Origin: Zopfochytrium polystomum
Lineage: Eukaryota; Chytridiomycota; Chytridiomycetes; Chytridiales; Chytridiaceae
Reading direction: 5' to 3'
DNA length: 64,000 bases
Assembly (NCBI GenBank): GCA_025765615.1
Contig: JAIVFJ010000172.1
Location: 1-64,000, forward strand
The translations under genes were made by a program, and so were the position numbers. Under the pieces are notes generated by a model that was not told where the DNA came from, did no database searches, and saw nothing but the letters and a program-made list of their open reading frames with translations. Below, piece after piece: positions 1 through 12,100 of the stretch. The first letter of the stretch is position 1. Each line of letters begins with the position of its first letter.

Positions 1-430
1 TCAGCGATCTTTGTCATGGGCACGTAGTACCCAATGTGCGGTCGGCCCGTTGTTGCGGTTCCCCAGTAGATCTTTACATCGCGCTCTTTCAAGACGGCTT
101 TGATGTCTTCTTCACCGAGGACCTCTTGCAGGTTTCGCGTGATCAGGTTGTACCTGAATTTTGGTGGACAAGAAGATCAGAAGATCAGAGAATGCATTCA
201 AACGGGTTTTGGTCACGGACAACTGGGCGGCCCGTCCCCGTTGAGCTCTAGTTCTGGGACCCTCCTTTCCTAAAGGCAATCTGAACGCCAGAGCGGACGC
301 TTGTATACGGCGAGGGCGCGGGCGGGTGGGTGTGGGCGGTGTATTTTGGCGGGGATGGATGGTAGGACCTCTCCGGACCATCCACACCCCCTTCCACTCT
401 TCCTCCTGCAAGCGTCTCTCTCTCCCCCAT
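1..430 (-). CDS. TYS1: tyrosyl-tRNA synthetase, cytosolic, N-terminal part (partial)
   Basis: Charges tRNA-Tyr with tyrosine in the cytosol. The window holds only the N-terminus; the gene runs off the left edge. Read on the minus strand, exon 2 (153 down to 1) encodes [14 protein letters not shown], then a segment ending [15 protein letters not shown] and VPMTKIA. This matches the start of eukaryotic TyrRS Rossmann folds, and PHIG is the class I HIGH-type ATP signature. Exon 1 is proposed at 430-369, from an ATG at 430 and ending GGAGAG before a GT. Joined to exon 2 this gives ...[10 protein letters not shown] in frame, with an intron 368-154 ending TTCAG. The donor (GTCCTA) is not canonical, so exon 1 is less certain than exon 2. 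The family is certain from exon 2. Confidence 0.85.
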
Positions 431-1316
431 CGCCTTTCATCGCGGGCGTGAGTGCATCGGGCGTCGGGCGCCGCGGTCGAGTGCTACTACTCACTTCTCG
501 TCCGGAGTCAACGAAGCCATGGTGGTGGTTTGTGGGTGTGAATTGTGCTTGCGTGTGTGATTCTGATGATTGATTCGGGTGTTTTCTGTTTCTTTTTCGC
601 TGTTGCTGCTGTCTCGTCTCTCTCTGTCTCTTCTTCCACAACCGACACACACACACACACACACCTTCGGAGGTGGTTTCTTCTCCGCACGCGCGCCACT
701 CAGTAGAAGTACATATCACCGTTCGATTCATGCTCGGCATTTGGAGCGCGCGGGCTGAGTCGAGGGCGGTGCGGCGGCGCGATAATTGTTCGCGCAAGGA
801 GCGTGCTCGCGCCAAGACAAGAAGAAGAAGTGCAAGACAGAGAAACTATGCGAATAGGAGCGCGGAGGATTGCCCCTAACAAGGACTTGTTTCGCTCGAC
901 CTGCTGAAAAAGGTTGCGCATTCAGCCACACTTTTCTCAACTCGGTGAGGGATGCATGCAGGACAGCCGCTGGAGTTTGATTGTATCCATTATTGGGCAT
1001 AAAGGATATATGTTGAATGCCGCAAGGATGGATTTGGCATCTAGAGGAGACAGCTGTTCGTCAGGCGCGCAAGCTTTCTGATGAAAGAAGGAACCGGTCT
1101 TGGTGCCAACGGCCGTCCCTTGCCGGGGCTGGAAGTAAAGCGAGCGACCATTCTTCCTCAGCAACATCGAATCTTGGCGTGTTCGACGCGAACACTCGGG
1201 CAGAGCAACTAGCACAGACGAGCCCCGCATTTTCTTTTTCTTTGGTTCCATTGTACTTACACTGCACCGCGACTTGGCTGGATGGTTAGATGGAGGATGG
1301 ATCGATTGACGCATAG
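431..1316. other. intergenic region upstream of TyrRS
   Basis: No gene recognised. It holds the likely TyrRS promoter on the minus strand, pyrimidine-rich stretches, and a short (AC)n microsatellite near 647-663. Open frames exist on both strands but none resembles a known family. Confidence 0.5.
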
Positions 1317-1813
1317 TTGAAAGCCTTGACTGACGCGGGAACTAAACGCTTCAGTGCGGGCCACTGGAGCGCTGACATTCTGATTGACACCGGCTCGCGC
1401 CTCGTGAGGCTGTTTTCGCTGCCCACGACGGCGAGCATGCTGGGACCGTCCAACGGTGCTCAGCTCCAGAGAAAAGGACAACACTTCAATTGGCGGCGAG
1501 GCTCAATTGACCCGCGGCACACAGTCTTCCATTGTGACGAACTGGGATGACATGCAAAGAATTTGTTTGGCTCAAGCATTGCAATACAACACCTTCTTCC
1601 CATTGGCGGTGGCGATATTGCCGTATTACGAAGGATAACCAGCTTATGCAGGGCCGCACCGTCCACTTCGAAAACCGCGCGAGACGTCAAAGGACAGACG
1701 GTCAGGTCATTGAAGCTGGCCGCGGCATGCGGTTCCACCCGACCGAGATGCTCTTCCGGCGTGCCAGGAGGGAGTATGATGAATGCGGCCCAGTGATTGT
1801 CCATCGGCACTGA
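1317..1813 (+). pseudogene. decayed actin-family pseudogene
   Basis: Fragments of actin are recognisable in order along the plus strand but spread over three frames. Near 1372 an ADILIDTGS segment resembles the actin N-terminal phosphate loop (VIDNGSG). Near 1480-1550 come GGEAQLTRG and SIVTNWDDMQRI (actin GDEAQSKRG and GIVTNWDDMEKI). YYEG then an in-frame TAA lies near 1630, where actin has PIYEGYALPHA. RDVKG lies near 1683, DGQVIEAG near 1695 (actin DGQVITIGN), and REYDECGPVIVHRH with a stop at 1811-1813 matches the actin C-terminus (EYDESGPSIVHRKCF). Several actin segments are missing. Frame changes plus the internal stop show it cannot make a full actin. No introns are visible, so a processed copy is possible. 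An actin-related protein ancestor cannot be excluded. Confidence 0.75.
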
Positions 1814-1830
1814 ATCTGAAGGGGCTATGG

Positions 1831-1831
<1 letters not shown>

Positions 1832-1865
<34 letters not shown>
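1832..1865 (+). repeat. poly-T tract (34 T)
   Basis: A run of 34 T just after the actin pseudogene stop. It creates a false poly-Phe start to the next open frame and may be the tail of an A-rich insertion on the other strand. Confidence 0.9.
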
Positions 1866-1866
<1 letters not shown>

Positions 1867-1989
1867 TGTGGGGGTTGGGTTTATACCAAAAGTTTCTTCT
1901 TTTATTTTTTTGTTGGAATTATATTTGCGGTGGTGTGTTGGGGGGGTGGTGGTGGTCGTTGTCACCAACATCTATCGCAAAATCCACCG

Positions 1990-3882
1990 ATGACGGGCAA
2001 TAATGGGAACAGCAGCGGCAGCCGCGGCGCCGGCTCTCCCCCGCGACAAGCCCCAGGAGGAGGGGGCGCGCTGCTACTGCAAGGCGCCGCAGCATACCGT
2101 GGAGGTGGTGGCGGTGGCGGTGGCATTCGCGCTACCAAGAGGAAGCCCGCCGCCACCTCCAGCCCCGCCGGCGGCGAGAAGCAGACAACAACAGCAGCAG
2201 CCACGAAGAGGGCGACCTCCACCACCACCACCACCACCGCACCCTTGCAAAGTCAGGGCGTCCTTCCGACCCAAACGGCCACACCTGTTGTGCTGGCAAC
2301 CAAACCTCCGTCTCTTCTCTGGGGCTCTGCCTCAGGCCCTTCCTCCTCTCCATTCCCGCCCTCCCATCGTCATCACCACCCGCATCCTCTCACCCGTCCG
2401 TCCTCGCGTTCGCCAGGCCAACGACTGTCCCCCATCTCTCCCCAACAACAACAACAACAACAACAACAACTCCAGCAATCGTCGCCATCGCTACCCCCGG
2501 CATCGTTCGTGCCCTTCCGCCCCTCTCAGCTCGTTCTCGATCTTCGCGCGCCGTCGCCATCCCTGTACTCTTCAATCATACCGTCGACGGCTTTGCCGGC
2601 GCCCCCGTCCTCTTCCCGCATGGCGGGTCTGGCTGGCGTGGACGACTCTGCGCAGCCATGTCACGTGCCGGCCAAGTCGTGCTCCCCGCCGTCGTCCGCC
2701 CTGCTGCAACAGCAACTACAACAAGTACAACAACCCGTCCTCCATACCCCGCGGCCTGCCGCCTGGCTTCCGACTCCGCCGCCGTCTCAAGCATCTGTCG
2801 CTCAGTCCCCTCACCATTACAACAATAATATCAAAACGATCGATCAACAACCCCCAACGGTCGCATCCACCACAGAGGCATGCACAAAGAGCGACGTGGG
2901 AGACAAGACCGCCGTCTTCGCCTGCGACGCGGACGTCGCCGTCCCCGACGCCGACTCGGAGGACACCCGCGATGGCGATTCTCATGCTGCTGCTGTCCGC
3001 GACGCGTGCCTGGACCATGCCGAAATCCTCCAGCTGCGTTTACCGGACACCCCGTTCCCGCGCGGCCCGCCATCACCCACGTCGACCTCGCGCTGCAGCT
3101 GCCCAGACGTCGACATGATGATTGCCGGCGGCCGCCGCCCCGACTTCAAGCGACGCGCTCTGCAGGTCGACGGCGGGGAATGCCGCGGGAGGCCGTTCCG
3201 CGACATTTCTTTCGCCGTCCCCGTCGCCCTCCCCGTCGCTGCAGCCGCCGCCGCAGCCGCCACCGAACCCCCCTGCTGCGACTGCTGTCCGCCTCTAACG
3301 CCCGCCGTGTTTTCAACAGCTCCGCCGCCGGGCGCCGTGCGACCGAAACCCGTGCGCGCGGGCGTTGTTCCAGGCCGACTCGTTGCCGCCACCCCGTTGT
3401 GGCAAACAGGCGGCGGCTCGAGGCAGGCGTCGGTTCCCCGTCGACCCGGTCAGCCGCAGCGGTTTCAGGTTGTCCCACCGCCGCCGTCGTCGATCGGAGG
3501 CGCAAGCAGCGGCTTCCGTCCCGCTTCCGGAGGCGGTGGCGACGACCGGACCACCGTCGGCGTCGGCGGCCGTGGGGATGGTGTCGCAAGCGATGCGTCC
3601 TCGTCGTCGCTGGGGTCGTTCACCACCTTGCCGTCGTCCCCGTGGAACAGCAGCACGCCGTCGGAAACGGCGGGAACGGGCTTGCCGGCAAAGTCGTCGC
3701 CGTCGTCCGGTACGACGCCGGCCGTCGTCAGATCCACGTTTTCGGCCTTTACCCCGTCGTCGTCGTCGTCATCGTCGTCGCTGTCGGCCGCGCGCGTGAG
3801 CAACGGCGGGACCCACCCGAAAGCCGAGGCCGTGGCGACCCCGGAGTTGGACGCCCCGTTTGCCGAGCTGCTGCGACTGTGA
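1990..3882 (+). CDS. hypothetical low-complexity Pro/Ser-rich protein
   Basis: A single open frame of 630 codons starting at the ATG at 1990. The frame is open further upstream only through the poly-T tract, so this first methionine after it was chosen. The product is dominated by Gly, Ser, Pro, Ala and Gln runs (poly-Q near codons 150-160, poly-Ser near the end), consistent with an intrinsically disordered protein. A less repetitive block around codons 300-400 includes RPDFKRRALQVDGGE and RGRPFRDISFAVP. No known domain, signal peptide or membrane segment was seen. Strong GC bias opens long shadow frames on both strands here, so coding status rests on frame length alone. Function unknown. Confidence 0.5.
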   Translation: MTGNNGNSSGSRGAGSPPRQAPGGGGALLLQGAAAYRGGGGGGGGIRATKRKPAATSSPAGGEKQTTTAAATKRATSTTTTTTAPLQSQGVLPTQTATPVVLATKPPSLLWGSASGPSSSPFPPSHRHHHPHPLTRPSSRSPGQRLSPISPQQQQQQQQQLQQSSPSLPPASFVPFRPSQLVLDLRAPSPSLYSSIIPSTALPAPPSSSRMAGLAGVDDSAQPCHVPAKSCSPPSSALLQQQLQQVQQPVLHTPRPAAWLPTPPPSQASVAQSPHHYNNNIKTIDQQPPTVASTTEACTKSDVGDKTAVFACDADVAVPDADSEDTRDGDSHAAAVRDACLDHAEILQLRLPDTPFPRGPPSPTSTSRCSCPDVDMMIAGGRRPDFKRRALQVDGGECRGRPFRDISFAVPVALPVAAAAAAAATEPPCCDCCPPLTPAVFSTAPPPGAVRPKPVRAGVVPGRLVAATPLWQTGGGSRQASVPRRPGQPQRFQVVPPPPSSIGGASSGFRPASGGGGDDRTTVGVGGRGDGVASDASSSSLGSFTTLPSSPWNSSTPSETAGTGLPAKSSPSSGTTPAVVRSTFSAFTPSSSSSSSSLSAARVSNGGTHPKAEAVATPELDAPFAELLRL

Positions 3883-4606
3883 ACAGGACTACATCCCGGT
3901 TCAGAACTGCGGTGGGGCTGTTTCTTGGTTTGGGAGGGACCGGAGTCCCTCTTTATTTCTGAGTGCCTTCTTTTTCTCTCTCTCTCTGGAGGAGTTGGGT
4001 TCTTTCTTTCTTTCTTTTTTTTTTTTTCTTCTTTTTCCCTCCCCTTTTTGGTTCTTGTGGCCTCTGGCCGTCTCTACGTTTCTCTTTCTCTTTACATGTG
4101 CTAATGGTTGTTCGTTGAGGTCAGGGTTCCCTCACGAGAGGACCCGGCATGAAAAAAAAAAAAAATGAGGAGTCACATGCCTGTTTGTTTCTCTCTCTCT
4201 TACACAGTGTTGAAATTTGGCACTTATATCCTTTTTTGCGTTGCGTTGGGGAAAGAATTGTGTTCGTCTTTCCGCCGAAAAACCTCCCATCCCCATCCCG
4301 CGGGTCACTAAATGAGGGCGGAGCTGGGAAGGGAGCAAATAAAACTATTTTTTGCTCGGAAAAAAATACTGAAAAAATGAGCGCCCCAAACTGCGGCCAC
4401 GTTTTTGAATCTCGTTTAATTATCTGTGGGCATGTGCGGCAAGACTATCCAATAACGAAGGGGACCCCGCGGAATAAAAGGTGAAGAAACTGGGAGTGAG
4501 AAGAAAAAAAAAGCAAATAAAGAAGAGGGGAGGTAGATTGTTTCTTCGTTTCTTTTTTTCTCTTTGGTTCTGGACAGTCTAACGGGATTAGCTCGCATCG
4601 CGCGTC
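3883..4606. other. convergent intergenic region
   Basis: The 3' flanks of two converging genes. T-rich and A-rich stretches (4010-4040, 4150-4165, 4503-4513) and AATAAA-like strings (near 4338 and 4473) fit polyadenylation signals. No gene was seen. Confidence 0.5.
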
Positions 4607-6460
4607 TCACCCAAAGAGCAGGCTCGCCGCCACGTCCGTATCGCCATTGCACTGTTCCAACGCCATTATCGCCTCGGCCCTCGACACCCCCAAGTCCATC
4701 AATCCTCGAATCGAAGCCTCTGGGAAGCGCGACGCGCCACCGCCGCCTGCAATCGCTCCGCCCGCGGCCGCGCCCGCTGCACCCGCTCCACCGACACCAC
4801 CAGCGCCTTGCACGCTCGACGCGTGCGCAGGTGATCCCGGTGAAGCTGCAGCAGCGGGCGGCGCGGCAGTGGAATCGCCAGCCCCCGCACCGGCCCCGCC
4901 GGTCCTGCTCGGAGACGAAAGCGAAGACGAGGCGTTCGCCCTGGGTGAAGCAGCCGATTCGCCGGACGAAGAAGAGCTCGCTGCCGGGAGCTCCCTCGCT
5001 TGATCGGGAAGTTCATGTTCGGGGAGGAAAGCGATTTCCTCGTTGTTGATGCGGAGGCAGTTTTTTTCCAGGTCGATGCATGCCTTAAGTGGTGACACGG
5101 CTTAGATGTTCACGTCCCTCGATGTCAGTTGATCAGGCTCCGAACTTACCAAGTGGCGCTTCAGCATGTCCAGCCCAAATAAGAGCTCGACGCCCTTGCC
5201 CTGTTAGAGTTGCGGGACGACAATAGCCAAATGAGTTCAAATTACCAAATGAACGCCCCCCCGAATTCAACCGGATGACAAAAGACAACAAACCTCCATA
5301 ATAGTGAACGAGCAGGTGAGGAACTGACTGCCCACTTGCATCTGCGCGCTATGAACACGACCCAATATCTTCGCTGTCCCAACTCCTTGAGCGATGCCAG
5401 CAAAGCGCTCGTCCAAAAGGTGCATGATTTTGCACCGCTCCGCACAATCCGGTGACATAATGGTCGCTTGGGCGCCAGAGTCGACGAATGCCTTGACGGG
5501 CGTTCCGTTGACTTTGACCGGGATGTAGAGCATCACGACGCGACCGAAGGATTCCGGGTGGTACTCCATGGCAGTCTTTGCAAATGAAAATACTCAGTTA
5601 AAGTTGCGTTGGACGGAAGCGACAACGGAAAGCGTTCTGCAGGCAAACCTCACCTCCCAATTCTTGTTAATGTTCTCCTTCTTAATGGCCTCCTCGATTT
5701 TGCGCTGCGCTTCCACATCGAACGGATCTGCGTTTGCAAGCATGCGCGCCTCTTCTTGCTCTCTTCGCCGCCGCTCCTCCTCCTCTCGCTGTCCCTGAGC
5801 CTGGATCCGCTCCATGAACCGCCGAAACGCAACAGGGTCGTTGATGACAGTCGTGATTTCGGGAAACTGGCTGCGAATATGGCGAAGCGATGCTGGGTTG
5901 CTGAGGAGAGACTGTCGGGCGTTTTCGTAGGGGTCAGCAGCTTGGGCGCTTGTGTATGTGTGTGCGCGTGTTGTGTGTTCGTGTTTTAGTTGTTCAGTTT
6001 CCAACGAACGATGCAGGATCGCCAAAATGGATGCTTACGGAGCGCCCTGAACAAGAATAATGTCGTCTTGAACAATCGACACCTCCGCAAGCCTACGACC
6101 GTGTGCAGAAAAGTGCGATTGAAATAGACACACTTGGTCAGGACAGTTGAACGAGTGATTTGGGGGGTATACTGTACGTTTTCGAGCCGTCGGCCAGGAT
6201 CACACCGTTGTGAAGAAGCGCTTGGACGGGGGCGTTGAGCTCCACCTGGGCGAGGGCCTTCAGATCGTCGACTGTCATGGACACATTGACCTCGACCAAC
6301 TTGAGGTCGCCTGTCTCGTGATTCCACGTTATTTTTGTAAGCGGCGAAGTAAAAACGCAGCAATCCTTTTCATCGGGGGTCTTTTTACGTCCGCAAAGCC
6401 GGTCAAAGAGCGCAGAATGTGTGGATGCTTACCGATGTCGTTTGTCAACGTGATACGCAT
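4607..6460 (-). CDS. DDI1: DDI1/DDI2-type retroviral-like aspartyl protease, ubiquitin shuttle
   Basis: Cytosolic proteasome shuttle and aspartyl protease that handles ubiquitinated substrates. Seven exons join in frame to 439 aa: 6460-6433, 6310-6178, 6092-6039, 5948-5654, 5575-5294, 5200-5150, 5083-4607. Residues 1-70 are a ubiquitin-like fold ([10 protein letters not shown] start). Residues about 75-165 are helical with the conserved [13 protein letters not shown] block. The RVP protease domain holds [12 protein letters not shown] with catalytic Asp about residue 202, then [10 protein letters not shown] and [16 protein letters not shown] Ser/Ala/Gly-rich linker leads to a C-terminal UBA domain ([20 protein letters not shown], ending ASLLF). 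Two acceptors end AAG, and the first exon is only 28 nt. Length and domain order match yeast Ddi1. Confidence 0.95.
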
Positions 6461-7327
6461 TCTGGGCTGTGAAGTGGGCGGGCCTTGTGTGTTTGGAGGG
6501 TTGGAGGATGGAGTTGACGAGCGGCTGTTTGGTGATCTCGCCGGGAGAGTTCTTCAGGGTGTGCTGAGAAGAATAAGGAGGGGGGAAGGAGGGGGGTGTG
6601 TGGCGCGCGCCCGGAGGGGTAGGTCTGGGGGCGTCGCTTGGATGGCGGTGGGGCCGAGCGAGTGCACACAGCGTGGGGGGGTGGGCGCTGTGGAGGCGAA
6701 GCTCGTCAACAGTTTGTTTCTTGCTGCGTTTCGTGGTTCGGTTTTGGCTCGGGGGTGGACGCGCGGTTGACTTCCTTCCTTCGTGCGTGTTCGCTTTCCT
6801 TCCATACCCCTGTTTTCTTTGAAGTTTCGGTAAGTATTAACATTTATGCGTAAAGATGTGCATACATATACTCATACTTACAAAAAGCACATTGAAACGA
6901 CGACGCTCTCGCTTCCATATGCTGCTCTGTCACACAAAGGCGCGATCCTCTTGTTGCGCTTCAACCACGAGATTCTAACACTGCGAGAAAAGGAAAAAAA
7001 GAAAAAAAAAATAATGGTGTAGCTTATGCACTGGGCACTGGGCCGACGAGGAACACACTGGGTTCTGGCCTTTCTTTTTCTTTTCTTTTTTTTTTTTTTT
7101 TGAAATGAGCTTTGCGAAACAGCCCATGAGCGAGGTACTTAGTATCAGTATGAATGCCAGATGGATGGGCGATTATTCACATGCGAGATACATACGTGTA
7201 CATCAAGGCGTGCGGAGATTGTGAGGAGTGTCTGTTTGTTTGTTTGTTTGTTTGTTTGTTTGTTTGTTTGTCTCTGTTGAAGACACAAACTTATGGCGTT
7301 TTCGCGTGCGAAAGTAGTCAGCTCAAA
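6461..7327. other. divergent promoter region between DDI1 and the C2 gene
   Basis: No gene was recognised. It should hold the 5' regions of both flanking genes. It contains a poly-T tract near 7085-7101 and a (TGTT)n tetranucleotide repeat at 7233-7271, about 55 bp before the start codon of the C2-domain gene. Confidence 0.5.
7233..7271 (+). repeat. (TGTT)n microsatellite
   Basis: About ten tandem TGTT units lying in the presumed 5' leader of the next gene. Confidence 0.9.
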
Positions 7328-9007
7328 ATGACCTTCTTCGAGCGCAAGGGCATCTGGAAGTCGCTCCTTGAGCTCGACGATCAGAAGCGTGAGAGCGGCA
7401 AGCCGCCGTCCCTGGACGACGCCGCCGCCGTCGCCCGCTTCCTTGGCGCCGAGGAGGAGGTGCGGCCCGTGCTGGTGAGGACTCTATGCATCCATCCGTT
7501 TGGAGCGAGAGATGGCCGTTGATCTTCAAACACTTACCCAGCCGGCTGCTTCAAAAACAACGCATATATGTACAATACAGCACGGGGTTCTGTCGGTCAA
7601 AATTCGAACCGCAACGCTCATCAAGTTTGACCGTAAGGCCAACGAAACAATCCATTCGGTCCTTTGAGAGATCGCCCAGAACACTGATTTCCCATTCCGG
7701 TCCCAATAAAATAAAAAATAAAATTACACAGGGTTCTCTGCGCGGCCCACTTCTTCGCAATGCCAAATCAGCATAAGAAACGTGACAAAGAAGACTCGCC
7801 TCGTCGAAGATCAACAGGGCACACTCCGATGGGATCAAATCAAGCACTTTCCCATCTGTGTGAGTTTACCTCTCCTTTGTCCAGTGACTACCAACGCTCA
7901 CCGCACATTTTGTCTGGCATTCTTTTGCCCAGGTTGTCCGGAACTTTCGGCATCCCTACAATTTGCTGAAAATCGAGCTCTCCGTCTTTGAGTCCGCTTC
8001 TTCGATGGACGGATACGTCGTTGGGTCGATATTTTTTCACCTGCACGACATCATAAAGGTTGGATCCCCGATGTTGGTACTTAAACTCTCGAATGTGCAC
8101 CTTGACCCAGTGATTGCTAATAGGCAAACCCCATTGCTGGAACGTTCGACCTGTGGGATGAAAACTTTCAAGTCGGCGACATTGGGCTGGAGCTCACTTT
8201 CACGTACGGCCACTTTGGATACGGCTACTCGCACCAAGTACGCGTTGACTCTTCGTTTTTTCTTCTCTTGAAAGAACGAATTTGTTTTGGGATCGGTTTC
8301 TCATCCCCTCACTTCTCGCCCTCTTCGCCTAAGCTGCAAGAAGACGACACGAATTCCATCGAAACCGTTCAGTACTCGCTGCTCCCGCGCATCACTCCTC
8401 GCCGCGATCAACGAGAGCCCGAGGAGTCCGTGATGGTTGTGTGCGCAACTCCTCATCCGTCCTTCCTGCCGTTCAAGGAAAAAGCGTACCTCAGCTACGG
8501 CAAGGACATTCGGAAAGCTCTCGAGGAGGCCGAGGAAGCAGCGTACGACCCCGACTACTTTCGAAAGGAGTTGGGGAGTTTTGATGCTGCTCGAGATGAA
8601 GTAAGTGTGGACAGGATCTGGATTCGACTTCAAAGATTAATATCGCTGTTTCCTAATACAGTACTATTCCACGCCTGATCGAGTTGCTCGCTTGATGTTT
8701 CTGCGCAATAGATTGAATGGAACCAATGTGAGCGAGATATGCGTTCTCCTCTTTCTTGATCGCTGACGGAGTCTTTGCGGAACGCGACTGTTCTTGTTTC
8801 CTTGTCTTTCAGCAACAAGAGTCAATGACAGGAACGACTAGATTAGGATCTGCGTCAGAAGAGCCCAACTCCCGGGCTTACACGCAGTTTGTCGCACCAA
8901 TGAGGATTCCCCGGCAAGACGCCAGGCCAGATAACAAAGGGCAGCGCATCTGGAAGCCCATCGCCGGCGGGGATACCCAGCGTCTCTCTGGGACGTGGCC
9001 ATCGTAG
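7328..9007 (+). CDS. C2-domain protein
   Basis: Eight exons join in frame to 377 aa: 7328-7474, 7542-7632, 7732-7859, 7933-8058, 8124-8237, 8334-8600, 8662-8727, 8813-9007. After a helical start (MTFFERKGIWKSLLELD) residues about 50-200 read as a C2 beta-sandwich: GVLSVKIRTATLIKFD, then LRWDQIKHFPI, then LLKIELSVFESAS...GYVVGSIFFHLHDI, then TFDLWDENFQVGDIGLELTF ending FGYGYSHQ. The tail is charged and probably disordered, with ESVMVVCATPHPSF and YLSYGKDIRKALEEAE. C2 domains usually bind membranes or phospholipid; the calcium-binding Asp loops are not obvious here, so a calcium-independent role is likely. The specific function is unknown. All splice sites are GT-AG. Confidence 0.8.
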
Positions 9008-9148
9008 TTCTCACTACTCGAGGCCTCCTCTGTTTAGAATACAAAATCGTTGTTAGTTTCCTTTCTTTTTTTTTTTTTTTGTTTGTTTTTTGTAACGGCG
9101 ACGCAAACTCCGCCGGGCGCTGGGACGAAAACTCTTCCAAGATCGGAC

Positions 9149-12100
9149 ATGCACAACAAGGCCCAGCACAATCCGAACTTGAACGGCGGCGGGGGCGGCG
9201 GCGGCGGCGTCGGGGCGCCCTCGCATGCGGCCGGCCTCATCGAGCTCGACGCCGACGAGCTAGACGATCTGGACAACTCCAACGACGAAGACAACGCTGA
9301 TGACGACGGCGAAGATGACCCCGCCAACGACGCCGCGCTGTTCGGCTCCGCGTTCCCCGTACCCCACCAGCGGCGCGATCGCCGCGCCCCGAAGCTTTCC
9401 GCCGCCACCGCACAAAGCGATCTCAACCACCACCACCAGCGTCGCCACAACCAACACCACACCGCCACCGTGGACGCCGTCGCCGCCGCCGCCACGCTAC
9501 CGCCGCACGCCGACGCCTGGGTCACTGCCGACGATTACGACGACGATTTCGACGGGATCGACGATGGCGGGGATGCCACCGGCGCCGCCGACCTGGGCGA
9601 GCCGAGCGACTTTGACCTTGCGCTGGAGGCCGTCGACGTCGGCGACGACCACGTTGGGGACGAGGCCCCCACAGTCGGCCTGTTTGGCCTGCCCGCTGCC
9701 GCCGCCGCCGTCCCGCCCCGCCGGCCACGTCCCGCGTTGCACGCGGACCAGTGGGCCGCCCGGCCGCCGACGGCGGCGGCGGCGCTGTCCGACCGCGACC
9801 TCGACCTCCTCGATGGCGACTTTGACGACGGCGACGACGACGACCACAGCGGCCGCGCGGCCGGAACGGCTTCGGCGCCGCCGCCGCTGCAGCCGTTCCG
9901 GCAGAGCGTCCGCAGCGCGCGCTCCGCGTCGCCGCTGCTGCACATCGACTCGCCGCTGTCGGCGGCAAAGAGGCCAGCGCAGCAGCCGCTGTGGGACGTC
10001 CCGATCGAGGGCGAGTCGACTGCGCCAGCGGCAGCAGGGACGCCGTTCGAAGGCGTCGCTCGGCGGCGGTGGGCGCGAGACGGCGGTGGGGGCGTGTTTG
10101 GCGCTGGGCTGGCCGGCGGCGGCGGTGGGGATGCCGGGGTGGTGGTGGATCTGGAGTTGGAGGAGGAGGAGGACGCCGACGGCGACGTTGTTGGTGGCGG
10201 CGGCGGCGGCGGCGGGCTCGAGCGGGCGTTGCTGGACGAGGAGGACGAGGAGGAGGAGGAGGGGCACGGTGACGACGGCGACGGCCTGGGGGCGCTGGTG
10301 GGGCAGTTTGGGCGGAGCGTTGGGCATGGGCAGCACGGCGGCGGTGGGCAGTTTGCGGCCGCGGGGCTGCAGCGGCGCGAGTCGCAGGCGACGCTGGAGC
10401 CGGACGCGGAGGACGAGGAGCGGCTAGTTCAGACTCTGTCGACGATGGATCTCGTTGCTGGCGACGGCGACGGTGCGGCGAAGCGCAAGGCGGACCCGCT
10501 GCACGACATGCTTGTTGAAGCAATGAACGAATGCCAGGCGTTGAGGCAAACGAATGCGCATCTCGAGTCCGAGGTGCAGCGACTATCGAGTGAATCTGGT
10601 GCGTCGCTGTGCAGCACCCTTTTGAAGGTTCAATTCGACTCATTTAGAGGCATATTTCTGTCCCTTCTCAGCTTCGCTTCAAGATACAATACAGTCCCTC
10701 ACGGCAAAACTCGAGACTGTGTCAAAGTCTAGTAGAGTAAGAGTTTATTGAATTCAACACAGGTTGCCTCTGTCTGCAAAGAATAATCCTACTTCCGGAT
10801 TCCAGGTAATCGAAAACAGCGTGAGGAAAACCCTGGAACGGCAGATCGAGGCCTTGCAGGCCGAGCTGCAGACGGCGCGCCAGTCCCAAACGCAAATCTC
10901 GGCGATCCGCGAGACACTCCAAAAGGAAAAGGAGCTCGACCTGCTCAACGCGAAAAAGGACCTCCTCGCGGAAAAGGAGCGCCAGCTGCAGGATCTGCAC
11001 GCCGAGGTCCTCCAGGAAAAGTCGGCCCTGGACCGCCAGCACAAGGACGAGCTGGCGAAAATCGAAACCAGCTGGAAGCGCCGCGCCGCAGAGGCCTGCG
11101 CCGAGCGCGACCGCGAGATCCGGCGACTCCGCGCCGAGCTGACCGCGCGCCCGCCGCCGCGTCCGGCCTGCTTTGATATTGGCGTGCAGCACGCCGCGGA
11201 CGACGGCGGCGGCGGCGGCAATGGACCGTCCGCAGTTGCCCCTCTCACCCCGACGGTTACGGCGGCGGTCGCAGCGACCTCCACCGTCACCAGCGACCAG
11301 CTCAAGCACGTGCTCCACCGGCGCGAGTGCGAGCTCGAGCAGCGCGTCTGCAGCATCCTCGGATACCCGTACACGGTGCCGCGCGGCGTCGCCGCCGTCG
11401 TCGCGCGCTACAAGCAGGAGGCCGACACCGCCGTACAGAACCTGCAGCTCGAGCTGCTCGGCAAGGACGAGATGATCTCGATGGTCCGTGCCGCGGCGCC
11501 CGCTGCCGGGCCTGCGGCGGCGCCCGCGGTGGTGACGGCGGGGAAGGGGGAGGCGGCGGCGGCGGCGGGGCCGTGCCGCCCGCTGGACCCGGACGTCAGC
11601 AGGACCGTGGTCACGGGGTGGGCTGACGACGACGACGACGACGCGGGGCGGGCCGCCGACACGTCGACGATGGAGCTCGGGGCGCTGGTGGCACGGTACC
11701 CCGAGCAGTTTGCCGAGTACCGCGAGGGCCTGATGGCCACGTTCCAGGCGGTGTTCCGCGAGCGCGTCGGCGCGATCAAGGGCGAGGTCGAGGCCGAGCG
11801 CCGACGGATGCGCGACGCGTACGAGGACGAGGTCGGCGCCGTCACGGCGCGGCTGAAGGAGCAGTGCAAGCGCGCGTACGACGATGCGATGGCGCGATTG
11901 AAGGCGGATTATGAGAGGTTGAAGCAGGGTTTGAAGGTTGGGAGGAGGGCTTTTTTTGGCTCACCCCCGCCACCCCTCGTGCGTTTTTCCTGTTGTTTCT
12001 GAGCTGACCGATTTATGTGGTAGGAGAGCAGCGAAGCAGACTTTCAGGACCTTCGAAACACAGTCTTGCAACAGCAGGTATGTTTTGTCCACCGGTTGCG

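Noticed and set aside
1783..1989. N-terminal extension of the low-complexity protein with a poly-Phe run
   Set aside because: It is only the translation of the T34 tract and overlaps the actin pseudogene; the ATG at 1990 is the sensible start.
9260..10643. Several long open frames on both strands across 9.2-10.7 kb
   Set aside because: They are shadows of the GC-rich Asp/Ala/Gly coding sequence on the plus strand and show no family motifs.
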